From Ligula intestinalis (lineage: Eukaryota; Platyhelminthes; Cestoda; Diphyllobothriidea; Diphyllobothriidae), in contig JAYGXS010000004.1 of assembly GCA_036362985.1 (NCBI GenBank), positions 66,841,661-66,905,660 of the forward strand: DNA of 64,000 bases, in the 5' to 3' direction. A program made the position numbers and the translations under genes. The notes below the pieces were generated by a model that ran no database searches, had not been told where the DNA came from, and saw nothing but the letters and a program-made list of their open reading frames with translations. Below are positions 1 to 10,539 of the stretch, piece by piece; the stretch's first letter is position 1; every line of letters starts with the position of its first letter.

Positions 1-1563
1 CGCTTCGGTGTCGTCGGTGGGGTGATCGTTTGCCGTTTCCTTTGTGAAGACTGATCGGAAAAATTTCGAAAGATGATCAGCCTTTGCTTGATCATCTATC
101 AAGTCTCTTCCCTCAGCGGTCCTCAGCAGGGGTATCGGATCCTTGTTTTTGGTACTCTGCCTGAGGTAAATGTAAAACAGTTTGGGGTTCACTGTGGCCC
201 GGTTTAGCAAGTCTGCTTCGAAAGCTCGTCTTGTTTTGAGAATAAGACCCTTGACCCGGTTTCTCTGAGATTTGTAGGCACTGACAGATGCAGGAGTCCT
301 GTCTGCTTGCATTTTTTTCCGAAGCTTTCGCTTTTTGTTCACTTCTATTTTTAAGGCCTGCGTAAGCCATCGCGGTCTAGTGTTCACCTTTTTTCGCGAA
401 ATTGGACAGTGTTTGTCGATGAGTCTGTGCAGTGTGTTCCGGAACGCTTCCCAGTCCGCAGTTATGTTTCCAGAAAATAGAGGTTCCCACTCGACGCGAG
501 TGAGTTCGGTCTTCATTCGATCGAAATCGTCTCGCCAAATATTTCTTCTGGCTGTTGAGGGTCTCTCCGGTATTGAGAATAACGAGTACTCCCATAGCAG
601 TACAATATGGTCGCTTTTACCTAGTGGTGGGAGACATGACACTTCGTCGATGCTGTCCTGCGATTTCGTGGGAACGAGGTCCAGACAGTTGGGCTGTTGG
701 CCATCGCGCATCCTTGTCGGAAAAGTGACGTGTTGCGTGAGAAATAACTTCAGAGTCATGCTCAGAAGGCAGCTGTCGAAGGTTAGATCGGAGCTATGTG
801 CGCAGGCCGCACCCCAGTCGATGTGAGGTGCGTTTAAGTCCCCCACAATCAGGATGTCCGATCGTGCAGTAATTTTTTCCAGCTCCTCTAGCAAGGAGGC
901 ATCCACTACGGGCTCTCTTCTCGGTGGTCGGTAAAGTGTCAGTTCATCGAGGTTGGGTGCACCTGGTACTTTAATGGACAGCCAGATGGCCTCGGAAGTA
1001 CACGCCAGTTTATCCGTTTTGTCTAAAACTTTGAGTCCATTTTTCGCGTATGTTGCTATGCCACCGCCTTGATGACCTTCTCTGTCTTTTCTGAACAGTT
1101 GTTAGCCAGGCATGGATACCTCGCCGTCGGCTACCTGTTCAGACAGCCAAGTTTCCGTTATTGAAACTATATCTGGTGATAATTCAAAGGCATGAATCTT
1201 CAGCTCGTCAAGCTTTGAAAGCATACTCTGTGCATTTGTGTGCATGAAAGTTAACTTTCTGTTTGCTCGAGAATTGGTTACAGTCAGGCTCTCACCGCCC
1301 CTTTCCGGGTCGACTGTGCGGTCATCCGGGGAGGACCTTTCCTGGGGGAGAACAGTGAACGCTGGATCAGTTGGTTGTTGTAAATAACCAAATGTTTTTC
1401 CCCTTCGTTCTGCCTCTGTATGTTTTTCGATTGGGCTCAATTCTCCCCCTACTGAGCCGACTGTGTGGTCATTCGGAACGGACCTATCCAAGGTGAGAAC
1501 AATGGACGTCGGATCACTTGGTTGTTGTAGATAACCAAGTTTTGTTCGCCCTTGCTGACCCAC
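1..1563 (-). pseudogene. LINE J ORF2, endonuclease part, runs off window edge
   Basis: This is the N-terminal half of the ORF2 polyprotein of a CR1/Jockey-type non-LTR retrotransposon, whose endonuclease nicks target DNA for target-primed reverse transcription. Read on the minus strand, the frame contains the start motif NAQSMLSKLDEL, then TETWLS (catalytic Glu), GGGIATYAKNG, LYRPPRREP, GDLNAPHIDW, NCLDLV and SDHIVLLWEYSLF. These are the ordered motifs of the AP-endonuclease-like domain. The linker to the reverse transcriptase follows (KSQRNRVKGLI, NPKLFYIYLRQ, DPIPLLRTAEGR) and reaches base 1 still open. The only break I see is a TAA at 1102-1104, where relatives have Tyr in GYQLF. The frame is then open for 367 codons to the edge, so this is a young or lightly damaged copy. 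RT motifs would lie to the left, outside the window. Confidence 0.9.
1290..1560 (-). repeat. 147-bp tandem duplication at the ORF1/ORF2 junction of LINE J
   Basis: Two copies with a 147-bp period, for example the same GGTTGTTGTA string at 1373 and 1520 and GACTGTG at 1312 and 1459. The period is 49 codons, so the ORF2 frame stays open and reads GYLQQPSDPTSIVL then GYLQQPTDPAFTVL. The duplicated piece carries the ORF1 C-terminus, the second copy lying after the ORF1 stop. Confidence 0.85.
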
Positions 1564-2885
1564 TCCCTCTTTTCGGAAACAAGTTGACGACGTTTGTTCC
1601 GTTCTGCAGCTGAGGACTCCTGTTGAAAAAAAACTCCTGGGTCAGAGTCTTTTCTTTTAAAACGCCTAGATAGAATGAGCTTTGCGTCTTGGCTTCATGT
1701 CATGACCACTTTCAGAGGTCTGGGACGTGGCGTTCCAGTTGGGCTCTCTGGCTGTTTGCCAAGGCGGAAGGCTTTTTCGCACTCTAATGGTACATTGGGT
1801 CCCAGTATTTTGTTCAGAAGTGCATGGAAGAGATGGACATCTGCGGAATGCCGGTCCATGGGAGTGGCTGTGGTTGATTCCATTTATCCCTGTATTATGA
1901 TGCTGGCTTCTCTCTTAGTGCCATTTTTCGTGCCTACGAGACTGTCGCTTGCTTGCTCGTTAATAGCTCTTTTGCTGCTATTATGAACATCTTGTGTATA
2001 ACCGGAGTCTATGGTTGATGTACTGCCCTCGTTTTCTACTGTGGGCTTCGGGCTCGGACCTGCGACACTGTCACCCACTTTCTGGTTAAAAGCAGTACTG
2101 GCAGTGGATTCCGGTAGACCTTGTATTACAAAACTTTTGCCCCTATCGGTGACTTTTTGCGTCCCCTCTACGCCGTCGGTCACTTCCTGGTGCAACGCTT
2201 TCGTGTTTTCCTTCGTGTCTTTTTTGACGGCAGCCTGCACTTTACGTGGCAAACCAATCGTACTTTTGTTGTCTACGGCGAGATTGTTTAAACTCATCTC
2301 AGCGGTGGCTGATTGATCAACTGTGGGGGCCTGCAATGTAAGTATGGGCTCCCTTGTTTGTTTTTCGGCAGCATCCTTCGCTTTCATCGCCTTGTGTACA
2401 TCGGACTGCAGTTGTCTCGGTGCAAATACTGTCTCTTTTTCTTCTCCCAGCTCTTCTCCGATCCCCTTTCGTACGATTTCACTAGTTTTGACCTGTGAAG
2501 AGGGTGAGACTGGTTGGTAAGGTAGACGCTTCCCTCTTCTCCTGGCCGTTTTGATGACCCTAGAACCTGAACTTTCTTAGGACGGTAGATTAGGGCTTGT
2601 TTGTGTTTGCTTTTCCTCAGTTTTAGTCGCGCTTGGACCGATAAGCTGGTGCCTGGTAGCGACTTCCGTCAAGGCGGATTCTAGCTGCTGATTTCTACTG
2701 GTTTCATCTAGCGGCTTTAATGTGCCATGCTTGAGTCACCATGTGATAACATCCCCTATAATATCTATACGTGACTCCAACTTTGATATTTTCGGGCAAT
2801 GTTTGCAATGTTCGCATGCCGTCGGGCAATGCGTGTCATCCGCGTCACTGTTCTTTCCTTTAAGTGAATTCTGCGAGGTGGTCAT
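1449..2885 (-). pseudogene. LINE J ORF1, frameshifted
   Basis: ORF1 of LINE J, a nucleic-acid-binding protein that coats the element's RNA. A start ATG at 2885 opens a frame with a Cys-rich N-terminus containing CEHCKHC, followed by a helical stretch (KLESRIDIIGDVITW). The hinge is low-complexity and interrupted by stops and frameshifts near 2740, 2580 and 1884. The conserved C-terminal domain is recognisable in pieces: FRLGK and RPLKVVMT near 1700-1770, then VFFQQESSAAERNKRRQL near 1570-1650. It ends at a TAG at 1449-1451, overlapping the start of ORF2 in another frame. The same C-terminal motif set occurs in elements A, B, C and G of this window, which identifies it. It is not translatable as it stands. 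Confidence 0.75.
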
Positions 2886-2957
2886 GGTGGCAGTAGGGTT
2901 TATACCCTTGTCTCTTATGTCGCACTGTTTGCCGCACGGGACAGTTTGGTCGTGGAG

Positions 2958-3245
2958 TTCGTTGGCAGAATTTATCGTGTCAACCCTGTCAATGCACTTA
3001 ACTTTCTGTGAGTCGCATAGCTAGGGTCGCAGTGGCCGAGCGGCTAAGACGTTTGCCTCCTAAATCGCAGTTTGGGGGATCGACACCGGCTCCAGGAAGG
3101 GCTTTTTCTTCACCCAGAACAGTTGGGTCGTTGGCGGAATTTATCGTGTCAACCCTGTCAATGCACTTAACTTTCTATGACTCGAACAGCTGCGTTGCAG
3201 TGGCCGAGCGGCTAAGACGCTTGCCTCCAGAAAGGGCTTTTTTCC
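2958..3245 (+). repeat. Two tandem ~168-bp units with tRNA-like A and B boxes
   Basis: The unit starting at 2961 (GTTGGCAGAATTTATCG) recurs at 3130, and CAGTGGCCGAGCGGCTAAGAC recurs at 3030 and 3198. TGGCCGAGCGG fits a pol III A box. In the first unit GGATCGACACC at 3077-3087 is one mismatch from a B box. The layout resembles a Ser/Leu tRNA-derived SINE head. The units sit directly upstream of LINE J's ORF1 (J is on the minus strand), so they may be its 5' monomers or an unrelated SINE pair. A functional tRNA gene is unlikely because no convincing anticodon arm forms. Confidence 0.6.
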
Positions 3246-3404
3246 ACTCACAGTTTGTTCATGAACTTCTACGTTCTGTATGCTATAATTTTAAGCTAAA
3301 AGGTTATACTTATAAAATATTGCGGCGTTGGTCAGACTAGACGTAGCAGCAACCGAGATATTTTAGTGTTATAGTTACTACCAGGAAGTATATTGGCGCA
3401 AGAA

Positions 3405-3580
3405 AAATACAAACGATAGGGTGGCCTTTAATTATATAAATAAAGTCTTCTAGCAATTATAAGCCAAGATAGTGTAGTCTAATAGTTGCCAACTGGTACT
3501 AATTTGGGTTTAAAAAGCAAGATAATAAATGATAGGGTGGCCTTTACTGAAATAATTATAGTCTTCAAGTAATTATACAC
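3405..3580. repeat. Diverged ~117-bp tandem repeat, AT-rich
   Basis: A string like AAACGATAGGGTGGCCTTTA, followed by an AT-rich stretch and AGTCTTCTAGCAATTAT, occurs near 3411 and again, slightly changed, near 3528. A TATATAAATAG box follows at 3592. No coding frame was found in 3245-3840 that I would defend. Confidence 0.6.
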
Positions 3581-3840
3581 ATCAGTATATAAATAGAACG
3601 ACTCAGCCTGTCCATTGATACTCCTCAGAGCCCTGACGAGACTGATTGGGACAAGTAGACTATGTAGGCCGAGCCAATATTTCCAGCGTCATGCCCGATT
3701 TGGAGAAGAATTCCTCGTCGAGCAGTGGGGGTATCGAAGGAAATCGGGACGGAAGATTGTTTAGAATAATAGGTTTTTTTATTCAGTTTTTGTCCGTTTG
3801 CGGTCGGATGAACCTTCATCAACGAATGTAAACACTGGGC

Positions 3841-4385
3841 TCTTGGCTCAACTTGTGCGTTGTTCAGACCTATCAATAACCAATTTTCTTTATACAAAAT
3901 ATAACACACAAGCACATTTTCGGTTTTGATGCGTGCCAGCAACTGTCTTGCTAAACACACTCCACAGCTCAATTCTCTCCTCACCTGCCGCTGTTTATTT
4001 CGCCCTACACTCCACCTGCTGCCCCCAGCCCACCGCCACCCTCCCCACCCGAACATACCCCCACCCCTCTCACCCCCCCTCCCACTCCTCCCCCCCTTCC
4101 ACTCCTTCTGGTAGACATGTTCATTTTCCTACCTACTTGCGAGACTTTGTTGTTTAACCTTTTAGGTACATCCTCTTTTGTCGAGCGTTTGTAACCCGCC
4201 AACGTTCTGGTGGGGGAGTTATGTGGCTTCTTGGCTCAACTTGTGCGTTGTTTAAACCTATCAATAACCAATTTTGTTGAAACAAAATATAACACATCAG
4301 CACATTTTCGCGTGCCAGCAACTGTCTTGCTAAACACACTCCACAGCTCAATTCTCTCCTCACCTGCCGCTGTTTATTTCGCCCT
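3841..4385. repeat. Direct repeat pair (3841-4006 and 4229-4385), ~160 bp each
   Basis: Both copies begin TCTTGGCTCAACTTGTGCG and end GCTGTTTATTTCGCCCT, with a 388-bp offset and only a few substitutions and short indels. The 222 bases between them are strongly pyrimidine-rich. They are too short and too close to be LTRs of a coding element, and look like a recent local duplication. Confidence 0.85.
4058..4096 (-). other. G-quadruplex-prone tract on the minus strand
   Basis: The + strand shows C runs of 5, 4, 7, 3 and 7 bases with 1-6-base spacers, so the minus strand has at least five G runs of three or more. This meets the usual G3+N1-7 quadruplex pattern. It lies in the spacer between the direct repeats. 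Confidence 0.7.
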
Positions 4386-4498
4386 TCAACGACACCTCTC
4401 TGGTGATCATTCTCGGGCTCAGGAGAATCCAACAACAATTTGCAAACGATAATTTCCTCAATTTGCACAAGCGCGGCACAACGAACTTGGATCCTGAT

Positions 4499-4559
4499 CT
4501 TCACGGAGTCATCCGTTGGCAAGTCGACTGCTTGCCTACTGCCGGCTAGGACCGTGAAG
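4499..4559. other. Nested hairpin (8-bp outer, 6-bp inner stem)
   Basis: CTTCACGG (4499-4506) pairs with CCGTGAAG (4552-4559), and inside it GGCAAG (4518-4523) pairs with CTTGCC (4531-4536). Both stems are perfect. No known RNA family is recognised. Confidence 0.45.
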
Positions 4560-4734
4560 GATCTAAGTGAGTTGTATCATTGCTAATCTTCATCGTCATC
4601 CTCATATACCGGTTTTGACAATTTTTCCCTTAGAATAGTCTTGTAAATCACTTACTAGCAGTTAGACTACCTTAGAAAGTTTTCCAGTGTGTATTTGCCA
4701 AGACGTTTTATATATTTGTAGTGATAGAGTCCCT

Positions 4735-5260
4735 ACAACACTCCGCTGTAGTGGTCGTGTCTTTCCGACGCCCTCCTAGCTCTTGACGCCGCAGACGAGG
4801 TCCTTCAGAGCAAAGCGCCTCGCTCAAAAGCAGTTTTCCCGCGTGCCTCGAGGCCTGCGCAAGCGGACGGGCGACCGCCACTGCTGCCAGACGCAACTGA
4901 CGCGCACCCAAACGCACGCACCATGTTTCCCCCATTCTGGCCTCAACCCATAGTGACTTGACCTCAATCCATCCAATGAGATTCCCGCTTTAGTAGACTG
5001 ACATCATCTAGTAGGTTGGCCTTACTCCGTGGGACAAAGATGACAATGCGGTGTCTACCTTCAGGCATCACTCCGAACCCGATCCGACTAGGGAACGGAT
5101 GCACTGGTCCGCTAGTCAAAACTCGTTCCATCTATTCCCTTATCCTTCTGCAGAATACATTAGTCCTAACCATCTGGCTTTCTTACCGTCTCTCTCCGCA
5201 CCTTAAGGAACCACGGGCCTGGACGATCGTAGCTGTTAGGGTTAACCTTCTTAGTCTTAA
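4735..5260. repeat. Dispersed repeat R1, copy 1
   Basis: Related to 11865-12335 over most of its length. Shared strings include GACGCC...AGACGAGGT, TTGACCTCAATCC and GTAGGTTGG, and the end resembles GGGCCTGGACGATCGTAGC. A shorter third piece lies at 6150-6262 (CTAAGGAACCGGGCCTGAAT). No protein-coding capacity recognised; family unknown. Open frames inside (for example 4708-4935 minus) look like chance. Confidence 0.7.
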
Positions 5261-5544
5261 CACCTTTTCTCCGATTTATATTCCGCTGATAGCGAATATT
5301 GCAACGATGTCACAGGACACGTAGCGCCAAGGATAAGTTCCTTAGGATTACAAGGAACGACCGTCGTCCATCTTTATAAACGGAAAGGAGACCAAAAACT
5401 TTGTGGCAACCACACAGACACCTCACTACTCAGCATCACCGGAAGGATGCTTGTGGCAAGGAGAACTTCTGTGGCTGCTTAGACAGAACACGAGAAAAGG
5501 AACCGCCCACACGTGCCCAATTCTGGGAAAATTGAATTAACAAG

Positions 5545-6375
5545 GAAGGTGACGGTTAGGGTTAAACTTATGGTTAGGTTCAAGGTAGGGGTTATGCATA
5601 GACAGAAGGAAAGTGAAGGTTAGGATTTTGGCCCGTGTTTACTGTAAGATTTAGACTTAGGACAGAGCTGGGGTTAAAATAAAGGTTACAGTTTACTTTT
5701 ATGTTCAGAATAGTTTTAGGGCTAAAAAGGGGAAATATTTGTGGTAGGCCATTGCCATACTTGTATTGATTGACAACTTCGTTGTATTTTCTTTTGTACG
5801 AATCTTCCTATACTACTTCTAGTTTTTACGCATTTCTGAAACTTTTATTTATCCCCTTTGTTTAAGTTACGGTACACGATGTTACCCATGACCCTTAAAC
5901 TGGTTTAAATTACGTCATCAATGGCGGACATCTTGCTCCTACTGTTGTTCTTCCTCAGACGGGGTGCGTGAAGTGACTAGCTCCACACAAAGTGGACTTG
6001 TGAGCGCTTGCCACTCCCAGTCTAAGGAACGGTCAATCACAGGCGGACTCACAGAGGATCTCATGTGACGACTGCCGAGCAGATATCACTTCAGATGCCG
6101 TCCGCTGACTAGCGGTTGTGCGATCGTCTGACAGTCAATTTCCTACGGTCTATTTTCCCATTCTTTCTGTACAGACCACTCTGGCCTTTGCACGACTTCT
6201 CTTCTCACCTAAGGAACCGGGCCTGAATATCGCAGTTGCCATGATTCAACTTGCTTAACCCCCTGCCCTAAGTGAAGGCTAAGATTTGAGTCCATGTTTA
6301 CCGTAGGGTTTCGATTTAGGGCAGAGCTAGGATTTAGATAAAGCTTACATTTTACTTTTATGTTCAGGTTATTGT
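5545..6375. repeat. Repeat R2 pair (5600-5720 and 6262-6375) flanking an R1 piece
   Basis: Both arms share GAAGG(T/C)TA(A/G)GATTTNGNCC..GTTTACNGTA and end TTTACTTTTATGTTCAG, about 665 bp apart. Between them, 5720-6150 shows no gene, and 6150-6262 is a piece of R1. One or two TTAGGG words occur in the first arm but do not form a telomeric tract. Confidence 0.6.
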
Positions 6376-6799
6376 AAATATCTACCCATCCACAAAACTT
6401 TATCGCAAGGTGACGTATTGTAAGTGGGCGGAGCCTTCCTATTCTCTTGTCCGGTTGGGGCGGTTATACACGCAATCATTACCACCTTCACTCGCTTTCT
6501 TTTTAATCCTCTTAATGGCCACGTTAAACAAGAACCATTCCCGCAAATTCCCTGTGTCGTCCGACGACGCGCCAACACAGTCGTTATGAGCTTCTTCGCC
6601 CGCTAGAGCTACGACAGGAGAAATACCAGGAGATGCGATATCCACTTCTGCATTACCTTCGTGATTCTGACGAAAGCCTTCGAAACAGGGAATTTTGATG
6701 TGCCATAGGAAATCATGGAGATATTTGACTGCCCTGAATGATTTACGCCCATGGTGCGTCAGCCCTACCACAGGATGATGGTGCAAGAGACGGTCATTT

Positions 6800-7060
6800 G
6801 CTGTGAGCTACGGAGTAAAGCGGGGCTGCGAATGTAGGAGTCTGCCGTCCAGCGCAACTGCGTATGAGTCATTCTGCCATCGCTTTTACCAGGCCTTTTT
6901 CCCACGCGTAATCATCCACTCCACGCGCTATCGGCCTTTCTCACGCTATTGATCAATTACTTGATAAGGATATAAGCTCCAAGCCAATCGATACTTCCGC
7001 TTCATTCGATAGGCTGCAGAGGGCAAAGTACTCATCGTACAGGCTAAGCTACTTAACAAT
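6800..7060. repeat. Dispersed repeat R3, copy 1
   Basis: Matches 56190-56465 in the same orientation: TGTAGGAGTCTGC..CCCAGCGCAACTGCG, CACGCTAT, CTTGATAAG and CTTCATT(C/T)GAT(A/C)GGCTG. About 75-80% alike by eye. Family unknown. The overlapping minus-strand frame 6439-6786 (115 codons) has no recognised domain. Confidence 0.65.
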
Positions 7061-7394
7061 AACACAATAACACCTGACGTGCAGTCGCAGCTGGCTCATA
7101 AAAAAGACTTTGTACCGTTCACTTTTCGGCAGTAGAGATCTATCTACCAACACTGTCTTGAAGAGCATGCTCTTGTCGGCACGAACACTTGCGACACGTA
7201 TTTCTCCCCAAAATTCTGCAATCTCAATCTCTCTGCCACGCTGATTGATGTTTACTTTGATGAGCGCATAGCATATAGCACACACATCAACGACGAAGTT
7301 ATGTATTGAATTTCAAATTCCAGCCAGGACTTCAGCTGACTGCAGAGCTCCATGCGGATTCGCCATGACCTTCAGCTGAATGGTAAACTGAGGA

Positions 7395-7680
7395 TGTAGA
7401 AGACCATCATTTTTACGATACCACTGTATGGAGCGAAGATCAGGGCCATAGGCTACAACCGAGGCAGGAAACTCCACCACTATCATACTTCACAGAAAAA
7501 AACCTGAGATGGCAAGTCGGAATCTCAGGCTCGGAGTTACTAGACGAGATCTTCAGCGGCGACGCTATAATCAAACAACTGCAAGTGCGATGGAGCGGTT
7601 ATCACCCACACCAAGCCCGCAGACCATCACGTGACTTAGCTCCTCTATCTCCTTCTGTGTCAGTCAGTCATAGGTGTCGT
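7395..7680 (+). pseudogene. RTE-type LINE relic, ORF2 C-terminus
   Basis: Fragments in shifting frames read PLYGAK (RTE: LLYGAETW), HYHTSQKKT, NLRWQVGISGSELLDEIFSG and LQVRWSGYHPHQ. These correspond in order to the region after the reverse transcriptase in RTE/SR2-like elements, where RLRWxGHVxRM follows a conserved IxWQDRI segment. Several frameshifts are needed and no RT motifs are present, so only the 3' end of the element is represented. Identified from general knowledge of the family. Confidence 0.5.
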
Positions 7681-7929
7681 AGACTGCTATTGGCCAAGCA
7701 GTTGAGCAAGCGGCCAGTGACTCACTCTCGCATAACCTCTACACATTTATGCCCAACACCACGCCAGCATACAGACGTGCGAGCAGGGCCCGGGGACTGC
7801 GTTACGTCGGGGCTTGAGACCACCACTGAGTTCCTATACACAATAAACAAATCCTACTGGTCTTAAACCTTCTCTTCTTGTACGGAACTGGACGTTATCA
7901 TCGTAGTGTTCTGAGCACACTCATGGCTT

Positions 7930-8570
7930 AGACTCATACACGGCCACTTCCTGAGGATGGGGGAAAAACCATTATCAAGGCGACTCTCATACTGAGACTT
8001 CAGTGTGGGTACTTACCGACAAGGCCCTCACGGCTCTAGCGAGCATATCCTGGGGCTACGCGAAAGAGAATTTGGTGACGAACTTCAAAGCGCTGGCCCA
8101 ACCGCATCTCACATATGTGGAACCAACCTGGTCCCCTACGATCAGCTCTTCAGCCATTCGTCACCTTCAGTCAGCACAGAACGCCGCCCTTCGCTCAATC
8201 ACGGGTTACTATAAAGTTTCGATCACCGGTCATCTTCATACGAAAACCTCTCTACTGTCGATCGCCCCTCACAACACACTCTTAGGCAAGCAGTTTTAGT
8301 GAGATATGTTTGCAAACTGACCATCCAAATAATCCCTATTGCCACGTCCTTAAACCCTGCCGCAGCGTTCGTCCATATATGAGAGCTCTCCCCAAGGAAG
8401 CTGTCACCTCATATCGCTTATTTCTATCCGTTGATGACCCTGTCAACACAAAAGGCTTCCAGCGTCTTTACCAAAAAGCCGCTGTTGACGCAAAACTCGG
8501 CTACCAGCACACTGTCCATTTAAGCGGTTATCCACCTATGATTGCGACCTCAGAACCTTAACTTCCGAGG
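7930..8570 (+). pseudogene. Jockey-like LINE relic, ORF2 C-terminal region
   Basis: A frame at 8003-8299 reads ISWGYAKENLVTNFKALAQP, then LTYVEPTWSPTIS, LQSAQNAALRSITGYYK and LHTKTSLLSI. It continues at 8310-8561 with PYMRALPKEAVTSY. This order matches the thumb/C-terminal part of Jockey-type reverse transcriptases, in which 'YKALIRPxxxYAxPxWSP' and 'LQxxQNxALRxITG' are typical. Palm-domain motifs and the endonuclease are missing, so it is a 5'-truncated, dead copy. 7935-8040 is echoed at 9770-9870 (CACTGCCTGAGGATG, TACTCACCGACAAG). Confidence 0.65.
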
Positions 8571-8827
8571 GTCTCTTGCTGTGCCTTGGCTCAACTACAC
8601 AGTGACTACTCCGTGCTCCTTCGCCAGTACCAACACCGGCTCGACCGGTCCACATCTGACAGATATCTCAATTGCGGCGTCTCTTCACATGACTGCCAGC
8701 ACCCTTCGCCTGCAGTTCTCAGCCAAGCACCCATCTCACCCCCGTGAACCTTTGGTTCAAGCCGGTGAAGGTTTCGGGTTTTCTTCATCTTCGAACAACA
8801 ACCGATTGAGATTCACGCAGCACAATA

Positions 8828-9175
8828 AGAGCTAAGACACACAAACACAAACCCAACGCTACAAAGACACATTGGAGAGCTCTCTGGAGCGAGTGCAAAT
8901 GAACCCAGAGACCTAAAAAGGACCCCGCCAACTGGTCTGGAGAACGGCAATGAAGACTGAGGTAGTGATTTATGAGACAAGATCCGAGGAATGGGTGTGG
9001 CGACAATGCACTATATGCAGTCCAATTCTAATCTAATTTGGGCGCGCACGTCACCGTACTCTAGCACCGCCATGCTGCGGTTCACAGAAGATTTCATCAC
9101 AATCGACGGTCGAATTGCCCGTGACTCGCCCAGGCACTGAAGCCAATTCACCATAAAGTAGGGTCATGCAACTTT
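8828..9175. repeat. Dispersed repeat R4, copy 1
   Basis: Pairs with 10846-11167 in the same orientation. Shared strings include AACTCTCTGGAGCGA-like, CTGGTCTGGAGAA, ATGAGACAAGATNCGA, CTGCTGCGGTTCACA and AAGCCAATTNACCATAA. No coding content recognised; roughly 80% alike by eye. Confidence 0.7.
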
Positions 9176-9560
9176 CGAGGCACATAAAACATGTGCGAGC
9201 CTGTTGCGCTTGCTAGCGCTGCCCTGTCCACTCGCCCCCACTAAACTCCAACGCAATTTCTCTGTCAACTGCCGCGAGAGGTCCACGCTGTCCTGCCGGT
9301 CCTATGTTTCCCCGTCTGCTCGCTGCTCAAGGCACAAGTTCGTTCCAGCCCACCTAGCTGGCTGCACGGCCCACTAAGCACGTTCCGCAGTCAAGGTTTC
9401 ACAGCAGCAAAAACAACTTCCCGGACACATTTGGCGAGCACACGTAACTAGTGGCCTTTGTACCATCTCTTTTATGGCAGTAAATGTCTGCCCACCACCA
9501 CTGTCTTTCTTGACTTGTAATTTGGGAGGACCTTCTGCTTGTCGACACGACTCCTTACGA
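9175..9560. other. No gene seen; repeat-like sequence
   Basis: I see no supportable coding region here. Parts resemble the R3 downstream flank (for example TTTGTACCATCTCTTTTATGGCAG against 7100-7130), so it is probably more of the same repeat landscape. Confidence 0.4.
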
Positions 9561-9880
9561 CACATACGAGGGAACATCGTTGGGAAAAGCGGCGTTGGCC
9601 CTAAATGCCTCCTGCATGTTAAATAGCGGTCCCTTCAAGAAAGAAATATAATAACTATGTGGAGACTGTAGAACAAGACTAGATTATAGATGAAAAAGCG
9701 GTTAAACGGCTAAAAACTACCTTCTTTGCCACATAATGAACGCTACGCCCAGATTTGACCGAGTTGGAGCGGCCACTGCCTGAGGATGAATGCCGAGCGA
9801 TTATCCAAACGACTCTTCCACTGAGATGTCGCTACGGGTACTCACCGACAAGGACGGCATACGACAGCCTGCACTTAGAA
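9560..9880. repeat. Dispersed repeat R5, copy 1
   Basis: 9565-9775 matches 11640-11835: CGTTGGGAAAAGCNGCGTT, GAATGCCTCCTGC, GAGACTGTAGAACAA, CGGTTAAACGGCTAAAA and CATAATGAACGCT. Its right end continues into the piece shared with 7935-8040. Confidence 0.7.
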
Positions 9881-10015
9881 ATCCAACGCTGACACATTTT
9901 TTCTTCGCTACTGCTGCTGCCGAGCGCGCTCATGGCCAACTTGATACGAACTCGCACGTTACTCATCGTGCCGTCACCTGCGCGCCTGTCCGTCACGCGC
10001 TCTTCTGACTCACTA

Positions 10016-10539
10016 CAGTAGTCGCCGGTTATTAAGCTCACCTCGGGGCCAGACCCAATTGGGCTTAATAAGCGGCGGGCGCATTAACCGGAGAGTCCTA
10101 GTTCTTGATTAGCGAACGCAGGTTAGGCATTATCATTACATACGTACTGTATTATGTGACGAGCTTAGTTATGTAAAAGAAAAGAATGCTGTTTGTCTGT
10201 ATTTTACGTAATAACAAAAACATGATTTGCAACACGTTTAAAAAAAGCGCTCTAGTGTTAGTTGTTTTGGAGGAAAATTCACACGCAAGTGCTCTTTGAT
10301 GTCCTTCTCCAGGCACCAGAAATCGTCGAATTTTTGTGAAATCTGATGCCTATAGACCGCGTTGCAGAGTATAGAGAGATGAGAATTTCTCTCTATCCTG
10401 TTGGCAAACTGGGCTTTGTAGCCGGCGACTGGGCGTATTAGCCGGCAGATTTTGCTATGTAAAATTCCGTCCCAAGCTGATTTGAGCTTAATAAGCGGCT
10501 GGGCCTATTAACCTTGGGCGTAATAACCGGCGACTACTG
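10016..10539. mobile_element. 524-bp pogo/Tigger-like MITE with TA duplications
   Basis: The left end CAGTAGTCGCCGGTTATTAA (10016-10035) is inverted at the right end, 10516-10539, with 20 of 24 bases matching. TA dinucleotides flank both sides (10014-10015 and 10540-10541), as expected for Tc1/mariner-superfamily insertion. The CAGTNGTC start is typical of pogo/Tigger ends. Inside, GGGCTTAATAAGCGGC-like blocks recur near both ends. No transposase frame, so it is non-autonomous. Confidence 0.75.

Noticed and set aside
335..826. A 163-codon + strand frame.
   Set aside because: Antisense shadow of the LINE J endonuclease frame, which carries all the motifs.
1675..2316. Plus-strand frames of about 100 codons.
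   Set aside because: Antisense to LINE J ORF1.
3024..3098. A tRNA gene call (Ser/Leu-like).
   Set aside because: A and B boxes are present but acceptor and anticodon arms do not pair convincingly, and the unit is tandemly repeated. Treated as tRNA-derived repeat.
3926..4202. Overlapping Pro-rich and Gly-rich frames on both strands.
   Set aside because: Produced by the low-complexity C/G tract, not coding.
3841..4385. LTRs of a short retrotransposon.
   Set aside because: Repeats are ~160 bp with 222 bp between them; no primer-binding site, polypurine tract or coding region.
5545..5600. TTAGGG words suggesting an interstitial telomere.
   Set aside because: Only one or two separate copies, no tandem run.
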